A stretch of 64,000 nucleotides of DNA, from contig CAWBZL010000001.1 in NCBI GenBank assembly GCA_963793275.1, positions 400,883 to 464,882 on the forward strand, written 5' to 3'. Source of the stretch: Marinirhabdus sp963793275. Its GTDB lineage: Bacteria > Bacteroidota > Bacteroidia > Flavobacteriales > Flavobacteriaceae. Made by a program: the position numbers and the translations under genes. Shown here in pieces: positions 53,492 through 62,300 of the stretch. The notes under the pieces are model-generated. The model was not told the DNA's origin and searched no databases. It was given only the letters and a program-made list of their open reading frames with translations. Within the stretch, counting starts at the first letter, position 1; every line of letters begins with the position of its first letter.

Positions 53492-53784
53492 TTTTTAAAG
53501 TTTTGAAGGTGTGTTCTAATTTCTTCGGCGAGATCTTCTACATTTTTAGCCAGCCGGGGATCACTTTTCTTAAACATATTACTGATGCGCATAAAGTTGT
53601 TTTTATACTGGATCAGTAGCTGGTAGCATTCCAGTTGCTCCGGAGTTAATCGTTCCACGATATTGAGCTTGAAAGCGGTCGCCCGGAGATATTCTGAGAG
53701 GGAAATTCCTGCCCGGGCCGCTCTTTTTTTGAGTAGCTTTTTCTCGTAAATCGAGCAGCGTATCTGGATGTATTCCCGTTTCAT
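53488..53784 (-). CDS. MobC-like relaxosome accessory protein
   Basis: From the ATG at 53784 (an upstream start at 53865 adds a Cys/Arg-rich stretch unlike the family) the product has 98 residues. Ribbon-helix-helix beginning KREYIQIRCSIYEKKLLKKR AARAGISLSEYLR, followed by helices with ERLTPEQLECYQLLIQYKNN. Proteins of this kind bind the transfer origin and help the relaxase. It overlaps the relaxase start. Confidence 0.8.
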   Translation of the reverse strand: MKREYIQIRCSIYEKKLLKKRAARAGISLSEYLRATAFKLNIVERLTPEQLECYQLLIQYKNNFMRISNMFKKSDPRLAKNVEDLAEEIRTHLQNFKK

Positions 53785-53861
53785 TTTTAATGTTTTAAAT
53801 CTTCGCAACCTTCGGGCGCAAAGCAAGATTGTCATGACAATGACACATCTTGCTTTGCTAC

Positions 53862-54743
53862 TCAAAACGATTTGTGGCTACTATAAATCCACTGCCCAGA
53901 AGCTAGTTTTTCATTGAGATCTTTATAGTTTTTATAGCGATGACTTTGGTCTTTTATATGGGGATAATACTGTAATAATTCCTTTGCGTTTTTCTTCCCG
54001 GCCTGATCATTATCCAGGTAGAGATCAACCGATTTATAATTGTTAAAATAGCGGGTAATCTGTTGTAAAAAAGAAAGCGAGTTTAAAACAATGATATCCG
54101 AACCATTTAATTCCTCTGGATATATTTCAGCGATAGATAATAGATCAAACATCCCTTCACAGACGACCAGGTTCTCCTTTTTATTCTGAAGGTAGGTATA
54201 GCTTTTAGGAGAACTGGAGGTTTTAAAATAGAGACTACGAAGTTCCCAGCCTCCATCCTTATTTTGAAGTCCAATGGCAAAGTAAGAATTCCCTTTAAAC
54301 TCATACCATACTTCTTTGCAGTAATTCCTAGCTACCTGTAAAGAAATACTTCGAGATCGCAGGTACTTCTTTAAATAACTCCTAATGATCGGTTTTACTT
54401 TTAGGATGGTATTACCGATTTCTGTTATCGAAGTATCGTTTAAAGGACCCTGGATGCTAAAGACAGGGATTTCATCAGAGAGAAACTGCAGTGCTTCTCC
54501 AACGCTGCAGTTTGATAGGAGAAACACCAGATCGATGACATTACCACCTTCACCAATTCCGAAGTCATACCATCGGTTCCTTTTTAAAGATACCTTGAAA
54601 GAGGCCTGTGTTTCTGACCGAAGGGGGCTCAGAAACCAGGCTTCTTTCTCCGTTTTCCTACTGGGGAAGTGCCCCAATTTTGCGAGTGTTTCCACGATGC
54701 AAATATTGCGGGCTCTTTTACAGTTTAGTTTTTGAAGTTTCAT
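53862..54743 (-). CDS. Toprim primase of the mobile element
   Basis: 293 residues. N-terminal CHC2-like region without the full zinc ligands (KTEKEAWFLSPLRSETQASF, RWYDFGIGEGGNVIDLVFLL) and a C-terminal Toprim domain with the Glu in LVVCEGMFDLLSI and the Asp pair in DLYLDNDQAGKKNA. A common gene in Bacteroidota mobilizable elements, used in replication of the transferred strand. It reads toward the mob genes; a stretch of short repeats lies upstream. Confidence 0.85.
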   Translation of the reverse strand: MKLQKLNCKRARNICIVETLAKLGHFPSRKTEKEAWFLSPLRSETQASFKVSLKRNRWYDFGIGEGGNVIDLVFLLSNCSVGEALQFLSDEIPVFSIQGPLNDTSITEIGNTILKVKPIIRSYLKKYLRSRSISLQVARNYCKEVWYEFKGNSYFAIGLQNKDGGWELRSLYFKTSSSPKSYTYLQNKKENLVVCEGMFDLLSIAEIYPEELNGSDIIVLNSLSFLQQITRYFNNYKSVDLYLDNDQAGKKNAKELLQYYPHIKDQSHRYKNYKDLNEKLASGQWIYSSHKSF

Positions 54744-54759
54744 TTTTCTATAATTTTAA

Positions 54760-55025
54760 TTACCTACTTACCTTTCCCAGTCATAGCAAGGCTTTTCAAA
54801 TAAAAATGCTAGTTACCTTTAGTTACCTATCTTACCTAAACTCCCGATTTTAGGTAACTTAGGTAAGATGAATCAAGTTTTACTTACCTTGTCTTAACCA
54901 TTGTCATCAAAGGGATGATCTTACTTTAGGTAAGTAGGTAAGTAACTTTTATTTTTTTTAAATTATTCCTTTCCTGTTTTACCTAAACAAAGCCCTCACC
55001 CATGGACGGGGTTTTGTTTAGGTAA
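54760..55025. repeat. field of twelve TTACCT(A/T) motifs, both strands
   Basis: TTACCTA at 54760, 54823, 54832 and 54979; its complement TAGGTAA at 54851, 54860, 54927, 54935 and 55019; TTACCTT at 54768, 54813 and 54884. Twelve 7-bp sites in 266 bp upstream of the primase gene. Such iteron-like fields serve as replication or transfer origins or as multi-site operators. Confidence 0.7.
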
Positions 55026-55336
55026 ACTGATGAAAGACCGTCCTTTTTTTTATTTCAATAGCATTATTATTCTAGCCAATTAGCTTCATTTAGTATCTCG
55101 TGAGTATTTTCTTAATTTCTGTCATCATTTTTATTTTGATGACACTTTGATGACAAAATGATGACAGTCTTAAACCTTACTATTACTGGTCTCATCTTAC
55201 TCTGTCATCAATTCATCAAAAAAAAGAGAAAACCAACGACCCTACCTCCAGAAAATCAGTTTGAAAATGATGAAACGATGACAGCCACCGGGAGCCCCCG
55301 TAAAAACTGGTGGTTCCCCGTCATCATTTTGTCATC
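54902..55336. repeat. field of eight GATGACA/TGTCATC motifs
   Basis: GATGACA at 55138, 55149, 55160 and 55277; TGTCATC at 54902, 55120, 55203 and 55330. Three copies (55138, 55149, 55160) are spaced exactly 11 bp. The field lies between the primase and the helicase genes and overlaps a 149-codon plus-strand frame whose translation looks meaningless. Confidence 0.65.
54978..55026. repeat. 18-bp inverted repeat in the iteron region
   Basis: Arms 54978-54995 and 55009-55026 match at 17 of 18 positions around a 13-nt spacer and both contain the TTACCTA motif. A large hairpin near a relaxase/primase block is a candidate transfer or replication origin; a terminator role is unlikely because no T run follows. 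Confidence 0.6.
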
Positions 55337-55367
55337 AATTCATCATTTTTGTTTGAGCCGGCAGTAT

Positions 55368-56615
55368 TTAGCTTGCCTTTGGATCCTCGAACTGCTCCTG
55401 CAAAAACATTTTAGTTATAGTGAAATAGCGTCCTTTGGCTTCCTTCCAAAGAATATCCCCATCAGCGTACATCACAAATCTCAAATAGCGATTCGAGTTG
55501 GGCTGATTAGTAAGGTTCCAGTCCTTTTTAAAGATTTTCCGAATCTGGGTCAAATCAGTTCGAATCCGAGATTTGCCCAATCCATTCAATGCATCCACCG
55601 GACATAACTTTAGCTCATTAGAATCATCCGATTCCATAACGGCCAGAAGTAAGTTGGCCAGCTCCTTCTCTACCCTGTTTCTATTGTTATGCACCAGTTT
55701 ACGCAATGCCTTTGTTTCAATTTGCTCAGCGGTAAACCACATGCGTGTTTTTTTGCTGCTTTGCATCTCCCGATTTTTTAGGAAATGAAGAAAGGCAGGG
55801 ATCTCCTGGTTGAGAGATTCCAGTAATTCCGTTTTCTCTTTGTGTGCCTTGGGTACTTTCAGCACCCAGAACCGGGTTTCATGCTGATCAATCTTAATAA
55901 AGTTTTCTTCATTATTACTGCAGAGAATAAACTTGCCAAAGAATTCTGCTTCTCGTTTATCCTTTCCCTTTGATTCAAGCTTATTATAATTAGTGGTACT
56001 TAGAAATTTTATTCGTTCGGTCAGTTCTTCCTTATTAAATAAGACTTCATCGACGCAGATCAGAAGTTTGTTTGTCCAGTCTGAATTGAACTGACTACTG
56101 AAATCATCATTAAGCAGATAGGTAAGGTTTCCCTGAAAGATATTCTTGAGCCATTTTAGAAACGTACTCTTTCCCGTGGATCTCTCCTGGGAGACCAGGC
56201 AAAGGATGGGCAGAATCTGAGTGGGCTTGGTATAAAGCAACTGCAAGTAATCCAATACTAATTCAAAATGAGGTCCGAAAATATGTTTTACAAAAGCTAA
56301 AGATCGTTTGATACTTCCTTCTTCTGGCGTGTGACTCAAAGGAGCATAGGTATTATAAAAATTATGGTAGGTAGGCTGAAAGTTTAAATGATCTGGAATA
56401 CAGGTAAACCCATCATAGTTAGGAATCTTGGCCAGAAAGGTCTTTCCGTGATCCTGACGAATCGTTTCCATATTCCATGAGATTAAACTCTGGTTCGTAT
56501 GACCGGAAACAGTAGGAATTTTCACCAGTTTAAAATACTGGGTGCCGACTCTAATATATTTGTTATCCTCTTTCAAAATAGACCTGTAATGACATGGTCT
56601 TCTAAAAGTAAGCAA
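55368..56615 (-). CDS. primase-helicase (DUF5906/VapE-type ATPase)
   Basis: 415 residues. Walker A in SQERSTGKSTFLKWLKNIF, Walker B in LLICVDEVLFNKEEL, sensor region FILCSNNEENFIKIDQHETR FWVLKVPK, then a helical and winged-helix-like C-terminus (DVLNGLGKSRIRTD-type region). This is a superfamily 3-related helicase as in phage D5/VapE proteins. Together with the Toprim primase it forms the replication module of the element. Ends in the GATGACA field. Confidence 0.85.
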   Translation of the reverse strand: MLTFRRPCHYRSILKEDNKYIRVGTQYFKLVKIPTVSGHTNQSLISWNMETIRQDHGKTFLAKIPNYDGFTCIPDHLNFQPTYHNFYNTYAPLSHTPEEGSIKRSLAFVKHIFGPHFELVLDYLQLLYTKPTQILPILCLVSQERSTGKSTFLKWLKNIFQGNLTYLLNDDFSSQFNSDWTNKLLICVDEVLFNKEELTERIKFLSTTNYNKLESKGKDKREAEFFGKFILCSNNEENFIKIDQHETRFWVLKVPKAHKEKTELLESLNQEIPAFLHFLKNREMQSSKKTRMWFTAEQIETKALRKLVHNNRNRVEKELANLLLAVMESDDSNELKLCPVDALNGLGKSRIRTDLTQIRKIFKKDWNLTNQPNSNRYLRFVMYADGDILWKEAKGRYFTITKMFLQEQFEDPKAS

Positions 56616-56886
56616 ACATCTTATAATTACGAAATATTCATTTAAATACTATTTTTAATGAGAATATATCATTTTAAAGTATTTTATAATAAATTTTATG
56701 AGAATAATTTAAATTAATTGAAATAGAATTGAATTTAATCTATTTGATGCAAAAATTATTTTTAAAATTATTCTCTAGAACTGATTTTAGAATAATTAAA
56801 GAAATTTTTTAAAAGCATGAATTCCTAAATCTTAAACTAATTTGATGTTGTTTGAATGCAACCAAGATTATAGATGAGGAGATTCG
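56616..56886. other. AT-rich end region of element B
   Basis: About 270 bases of very AT-rich DNA with repeated TTTAAA-type runs and no frame worth calling. It separates the helicase gene from the arm-type repeats and att2, and should hold the helicase promoter. Confidence 0.6.
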
Positions 56887-56908
56887 TTATTTTGTACTTA
56901 TTCTGTAC
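56887..56908 (+). repeat. right arm-type site of element B
   Basis: TTATTTTGTAC (56887-56897) and TTATTCTGTAC (56898-56908), the same 11-bp unit as at 28957-28978 with one mismatch, 51 bp inside att2 and in the same orientation. Confidence 0.7.
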
Positions 56909-56925
56909 TAGTAAAAATAAAAAAA

Positions 56926-56951
56926 AAGGCTTCCGATTTCTCGAAAGCCTT
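56926..56951 (-). terminator. terminator after the second tRNA-Met 3' half
   Basis: AAGGCTT (56926-56932) with AAGCCTT (56945-56951), extended by CGA/TCG pairing after one mismatch, and a T run on the minus strand. Same position relative to att2 as 28758-28789 has to att1, but a different sequence. Confidence 0.75.
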
Positions 56952-56959
56952 GTATTTGC

Positions 56960-57004
56960 TAGTAGCGGGAACTGGACTCGAACCAGTGACCTTCGGGTTA
57001 TGAG
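56960..57004 (-). other. attachment site: 3' half of tRNA-Met (att2)
   Basis: 45 bp identical to att1 (28809-28853): anticodon CAT loop, T arm and acceptor 3' strand, no 5' half. It ends element B and starts unit C. The intact tRNA should be to the right of the window because the 5' half always stays at the distal end of such stacks. Confidence 0.85.
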
Positions 57005-57110
57005 TTTTTGATACTATACTATCAATTTAATATAAAAACACTATAAATCAATGATTTACATACTATTTAATATAGTTTGACAATATATAATATCAAACAA
57101 AACCAACAAA

Positions 57111-57132
57111 TGTTGTACCTATGTTGTACCTA
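57111..57132 (+). repeat. TGTTGTACCTA tandem pair, arm-type site of unit C
   Basis: Two perfect 11-bp copies (57111-57121 and 57122-57132), in the leader of the second integrase and 106 bp from att2. Same length, same TGTAC core and same place as the pair of element B, but otherwise a different sequence. Confidence 0.65.
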
Positions 57133-57166
57133 AAATGACTACCTTTATAATCCAAAAGTAATTATT

Positions 57167-58372
57167 ATGGCAACAGTAAGAGTAGTTTTAAGAAAAAAGA
57201 AAAATAAAGCCGGACGGTTTCCTATTTCTATTCGCATAACTAAAGACCGTAAAAGTTCTTACTTAAATACAGGTCAATATATAGATATAAAATTTTGGGA
57301 CGAGAAAAACCGCAATGTTAGGAAGTCGCACCCTAATTCAAAGGTGCTGAATAATTTTATTATAACTAAGGTAGCAGAAGCTAACGATAAGGTATTAAAA
57401 TCTGAAATGAAAACTGAATATCAGACAGTTTCAGAAATCAAAAACAAAATTGTAGTTACTAAAGGACTTGACTTTTTCGCCGTAGCCGAAATGCATCTTC
57501 AAAATCTAAAAAATAGAAACAAACATCATCAATACGATACTGAACTTGGGCGACTAAAAAAATTCAAAGAATTTCTTTGCAAAGATTCACTTCCTTTCAA
57601 TAGACTGAATGTCACAGTTCTAAAGAAATTTGAAACTCACTTACTGCATACTAAAAACCTTTCGCCGAGGACAGTTGTAAACTATTTAATTCTCATCCGT
57701 ACAATCTTTAATTTGGCAATTTCTGAATCAATAACAGATAGAGGCCTCTATCCATTTGGCAAAGGAAAGATGACTATACGAATTCCCGAAGCTCAAAAAA
57801 TTGGCTTTACGGCAGATGAAATTCAAATATTAGAAAATGCACAAGGGATAACTGAAGCTCAACAAAAGGCAATTCATATTTGGCTCGTCAGTTTTTACTT
57901 TGCAGGTATTCGAATTGGGGATGTATTACAACTAAAATGGTCAGATTTTAACGATGGACGCCTACTCTATCGGATGAACAAAAACAGTAAGCTTGTTTCT
58001 CTTAAAATTCCTGAAAAAGCTATAGAAATATTTGATTTTTACAAAGACAATTCATCTTACAATGAGCTTGTCTTTCCTCAATTAAAAGGCACCAACCTCA
58101 ATGATACTGAAGAAATATCGAAAAGAACACAATCAATAACTCGAAATTTGAATAGAAGATTAAAGATTGCCACTAAGCAACTGGGGATAAAGAAAAATAT
58201 AAGTATGCACATTGCCAGGCATAGTTTTGGTAATATTTCTGGGGATAAAATTCCTATTCAAATGCTGCAAAAATTGTATCGTCACTCATCTGTAACAACG
58301 ACTATACGTTATCAAGCAAATTTCATCCATAAGGATGCTGATGATGCTTTGGATAGTGTAGTCAATTTTTGA
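57167..58372 (+). CDS. int: tyrosine recombinase/integrase of unit C
   Basis: 401 residues. Arm-DNA-binding region (VRVVLRKKKNKAGRFPISIR, YIDIKFWDEKNRNVRKSHPN), core-binding domain and catalytic residues in YFAGIRIGDVLQLKWSDF, HIARHSFGNISGD and YRHSSVTTTIRYQANF. Clearly a paralogue of the integrase at 29019 (shared HPNS..LNNF, HKDAD.ALDSV.NF) but with different arm-site sequences, so the two recombinases would not serve each other's elements well. 162 bp from att2, reading inward. Confidence 0.92.
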   Translation: MATVRVVLRKKKNKAGRFPISIRITKDRKSSYLNTGQYIDIKFWDEKNRNVRKSHPNSKVLNNFIITKVAEANDKVLKSEMKTEYQTVSEIKNKIVVTKGLDFFAVAEMHLQNLKNRNKHHQYDTELGRLKKFKEFLCKDSLPFNRLNVTVLKKFETHLLHTKNLSPRTVVNYLILIRTIFNLAISESITDRGLYPFGKGKMTIRIPEAQKIGFTADEIQILENAQGITEAQQKAIHIWLVSFYFAGIRIGDVLQLKWSDFNDGRLLYRMNKNSKLVSLKIPEKAIEIFDFYKDNSSYNELVFPQLKGTNLNDTEEISKRTQSITRNLNRRLKIATKQLGIKKNISMHIARHSFGNISGDKIPIQMLQKLYRHSSVTTTIRYQANFIHKDADDALDSVVNF

Positions 58373-58424
58373 ACCATTCCAATTTTGCAACACAGTTGCA
58401 CAAAAATTCTGTTATCTTTGTAAC

Positions 58425-58766
58425 GTGGAATTTATTGTAATCATACTTTCGTTTTATTTCTTGGCACTTAATGCTGTGCCTTGCAATGATATGAATTATA
58501 GCGAAGATGATTCCCAAGTTGTTACGGTAATCGATGCTGATGGTGACCACAGTCAAGATTGCGAGTTATGCTCGCCTTTTTGCCAATGTCATTGTTGCCA
58601 CGTTCACACCATAAATTTCGGGCTTGCTGTATTCGAGCCATTACAACCTGCAATTCTACACGAATTTTTCGCCAATTTTGATAACCTCGGCAAAGATATC
58701 CCACATTCCATTTTACTGCCAACGGTTATAATTCAGTTTCCTAGAAGAGGTTTTTTTGATTTTTAA
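58425..58766 (+). CDS. exported Cys/His-rich protein (DUF6660-like), metal-locus accessory
   Basis: 113 residues from a GTG start; no ATG fits better. A leader (MEFIVIILSFYFLALNAVPC) ends in a cysteine that may be a lipid anchor. A metal-site-like cluster follows, CELCSPFCQCHCCHVH (about residues 46-61). Short exported proteins of this kind precede CzcA-type pumps in many Flavobacteriia; the DUF6660 label is from memory. Probably binds or senses the metal exported by the pump. Starts 52 bases after int. Confidence 0.65.
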   Translation: MEFIVIILSFYFLALNAVPCNDMNYSEDDSQVVTVIDADGDHSQDCELCSPFCQCHCCHVHTINFGLAVFEPLQPAILHEFFANFDNLGKDIPHSILLPTVIIQFPRRGFFDF

Positions 58767-58841
58767 TAAACATACTCAAGGATTGTCAAAATTACTTTGC
58801 ACAACCTGTGCATCGATTAATTCGTATATTTGTAAAACTTT

Positions 58842-59237
58842 ATGAAAATATTCGTTTCCATATCGATGTCGTTTCTATTCTTTTTTCAAGGAATAGCGGC
58901 CAATATGGAAGTTTGTGAGCAGATAGAAGAAATATCCCATTTTATCGCGCATTATCAAGACCATAGAGAAAATGATGGACTTTCTTTTTTTGAATATGTT
59001 TATGAAGATTACATAAATGATGATGGAAAAGTGGATAACCACCATCCAGATTCAGACCACGACAATGAGCCTGTGCATATGAGCCACCAATGTTGTCAAC
59101 ATTTTGTATTCTTCGCACCTTTTCAACCTACGTTAATAAGTAAGGTTTCCCCCGAGGCTAAAAATCAGTATAATCATTACACATTCCAATTAAATTCCAG
59201 ATATCTGGAATCGCTTTTCCAACCCCCTAAAGTATAA
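58842..59237 (+). CDS. exported His-rich protein, metal-locus accessory
   Basis: 131 residues. Leader MKIFVSISMSFLFFFQGIAA, then a domain with several acidic and His residues, notably HHPDSDHDNEPVHMSHQCCQHF (about 65-86; contains six His and two Cys), which can bind divalent metal. No known family. Lies between the DUF6660-like gene and the pump in the same direction; likely a periplasmic metal buffer or sensor. Confidence 0.6.
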   Translation: MKIFVSISMSFLFFFQGIAANMEVCEQIEEISHFIAHYQDHRENDGLSFFEYVYEDYINDDGKVDNHHPDSDHDNEPVHMSHQCCQHFVFFAPFQPTLISKVSPEAKNQYNHYTFQLNSRYLESLFQPPKV

Positions 59238-59356
59238 TTCAGTTTTTTTTTAGGATAGCTATATCCTACCGTGATGCTTTTCAAAGTAAGTATCGCATCA
59301 TAAACGTATTGCATCTCTTTGCATTGCGATGTTTAAACTGAATTAATACTTTTTCT

Positions 59357-62300
59357 ATGATTAACAAAATCATTTCATTTTCCATTAATAACAAGTTTAT
59401 TATTGGGCTCTTTATAGTGGCACTTGTAGGTACGGGCATTTGGTCTATGGCCACTATAAATCTGGGTTCTGTACCCGATATTACCAACAACCAAGTACAG
59501 GTTATTACAGTGGCCCCAAATTTAGGTACTGAAGATATTGAGCAATTTGTTACCTATCCGGTAGAATTGGCAATGGCAAATCTTCCTGACGTTATCGAGC
59601 TGCGTTCAGTATCCCGTTTTGGGCTGTCCGTGGTTACCATTGTATTTAAGGACGAGGCAGGCACTTATCTTCCCCGGCAATTGGTACAAGAGAAATTAAC
59701 CGAAGTTGCTGGAGAAATCCCCGAAGGCTTCGGCACGCCATTTATGGCACCAATAACTACAGGTCTGGGCGAAATCTACCAATACACCTTAAAATTAAAA
59801 GAGGGCTACGAAGATAAATACGATGCAATGGAGCTTCGTACCATCCAAGATTGGATTGTAAAACGTCAAATGGCATTAGTCCCCGGAGTGGTCGAGGTCA
59901 ATGCTTTTGGAGGTTATGTAAAACAGTATGAAGTTGCAATAAATCCTAATAAGCTGAAAAGTTTCGGTATTACAATGAATCAGGTCTTTGAAGCCTTGAA
60001 AGTCAACAATGCCAATACTGGTGGTGCTTACATTGAAAAAAACAACCAGGCCAATTTTATCCGCGGCGAAGGTTTGGCACGTAGCATTGAAGACTTGGAA
60101 AATACAGTTGTAACCACACAAAACGGAAGCCCTGTTTTAATACGGGATGTCGCCGAAAAAGTAGGCTTTGGTAATCAGGTACGTTATGGTGCGTTTACCC
60201 AAGATGGACACGAAACTGTTGGTGGACAAATTTTAATGCTGAAAGGCGAAAGCCCAGGCAACGTAGTCGAAAATGTGGAGAAGCGCATTGTAGAAATACA
60301 AAAATCCCTACCCGAAGGCGTTTACATAGATACATTTTTAAGCCGAAGTGAACTCATTGGAAGAACCACAAGCACCGTTGAAAAAAACCTTATTGAAGGT
60401 TCATTGATTGTGATTTTTGTGCTTGTCTTGCTTTTGGGAAGTTTCCGTGGTGGCTTGATTACAGCTTCGGTAATACCTTTATCATTGCTATTCGCATTTA
60501 TTTTGATGAAACAATTTGGAGTATGGGCAAACTTAATGTCCTTGGGTGCAATCGATTTTGGAATCATCGTGGATGGTGCTGTAATCATTGTGGAAGGAAT
60601 GGTATTCCACATTCATCAACGGATGAAAAAAACCACAACCGCCATAGACCAGTCTGAAATGGATGAAATAGCCTATGAATCGGCAAGCACGATGATGAAT
60701 TCGGCATTTTTCGGACAATTGATTATCCTTATTGTATTTACTCCCATTTTGTTCTTAACAGGCGTTGAAGGAAAAATGTTCCGTCCTATGGCGTTTACGT
60801 TCGGATTTGCCGTTTTAGGAGCGATTATCCTTTGTCTTACTTATGTTCCAATGATTTCAGCACTATTCCTAAAACCTGCTAAAAATCAGAATAGTTGGTT
60901 TGCCAAATTTGAAAACAAGATTGATAGGTTCAGTGATAAAATAATGTCCGGTTTAAACAGAGGGTATGTACCATTGCTCAATTTTGCACTTCGCTTTCGA
61001 GCTGGTGTCGTAATTGGCGCAGTTGCTCTATTACTGATTGCAGGATTTATTTTTAGTAATATGGGTGGCGAATTCATACCTAAATTTGATGAGGGCGATA
61101 TTGCGTTTCAAGCGTTAATAAAACCGGGGAGCAGTCTTACCGAGTCTATTGAGGCTTCAAAAAAACTTCAAAATTTAATCAATGAATTTCCCGAGGTAAA
61201 AACGGTAATTTCAAGGATTGGTGTGGCCGAAATACCAACAGACCCAATGCCTATGGACATTGCCGATAGTTACATTATTCTTGAAAAAGATAAGAGTAAA
61301 TGGACTTCCGCAGATAGCAAAGAAGAACTCATAGAAAAAATTCAAGAAAAAATTTCAGTCGTTCCCGGCGTAAATTTCGTATTTACCCAACCTGTAGAAC
61401 TTCGTTTTAATGAATTGCTTACAGGTGTTCGTGAGGACGTGGCAATCAAACTGTACGGCGAGGATTTAGAAGTGTTAGCCGACAAGGTACAGGAAATCGC
61501 AGCGGTCATCAGAACCGTTCCTGGAGCGGCTGACCTCAATGTGGAAGCTACAAGCGGCTTGCCACAAATGACGGTGGAATATAACCGTGCGAAAATGGCC
61601 CAATATGGTGTAACTGTTGACAAGTTGAACGATTATGTGAGTGCATCATTTGCAGGCGAACAGGCAAGTGTGATTTTTGAGGGCGAAAAACGGTTCGATG
61701 TGGTCATTCGTTTGGCAAAGGAATTTAGACAGGACATCAACAGCCTTAAAAATCTTTATATCGATTTGCCAAACGGAGCGCAAGTGCCTTTAAAGGAAGT
61801 GGCAGATATCAGCTATAAGCCCGGGCCAATGCAGATTTCAAGGGACAATACCTCTCGTCGTATTTCGGTTGGTGTAAATGTTCGTGGGCGCGATGTGAAA
61901 TCGATGGTCGAGGAAATACAGCAAAAATTGGAAACGGACGTGAAACTACCGCCAGGTTATTTTGTAACCTACGGAGGTTCGTTTGAAAACCTTCAACGTG
62001 CTTCAGACCGATTGATGATTGTAGTGCCTATTGCACTTTTCCTAATATTCATATTGCTCTATTTTGCATTGAGTTCGTTCTCACAATCCCTAATGATTTA
62101 TATGGCAGTGCCCTTGGCGGCTATTGGTGGCGTGTTTGCCCTTTGGATAAGGGGAATGCCTTTTAGTATTTCTGCCGGAGTAGGTTTTATTGTGCTCTTT
62201 GGAGTTGCGGTTTTAAACGGGTTGGTACTGATAAACAAATTCAATGAACTAAAAGAAAGTGGAATGACAGACTTAAAAAAACGAATATACGAGGCAACAC

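Noticed and set aside
54760..55336. CRISPR-like array
   Set aside because: Repeats are only 7 bp, occur on both strands and have irregular spacing; no cas gene is present in the window.
55158..55607. 149-codon plus-strand frame beginning MMTVLNL
   Set aside because: Its start is made of the GATGACA repeats, most of the rest is antisense to the helicase gene, and the translation has no domain or sensible composition.
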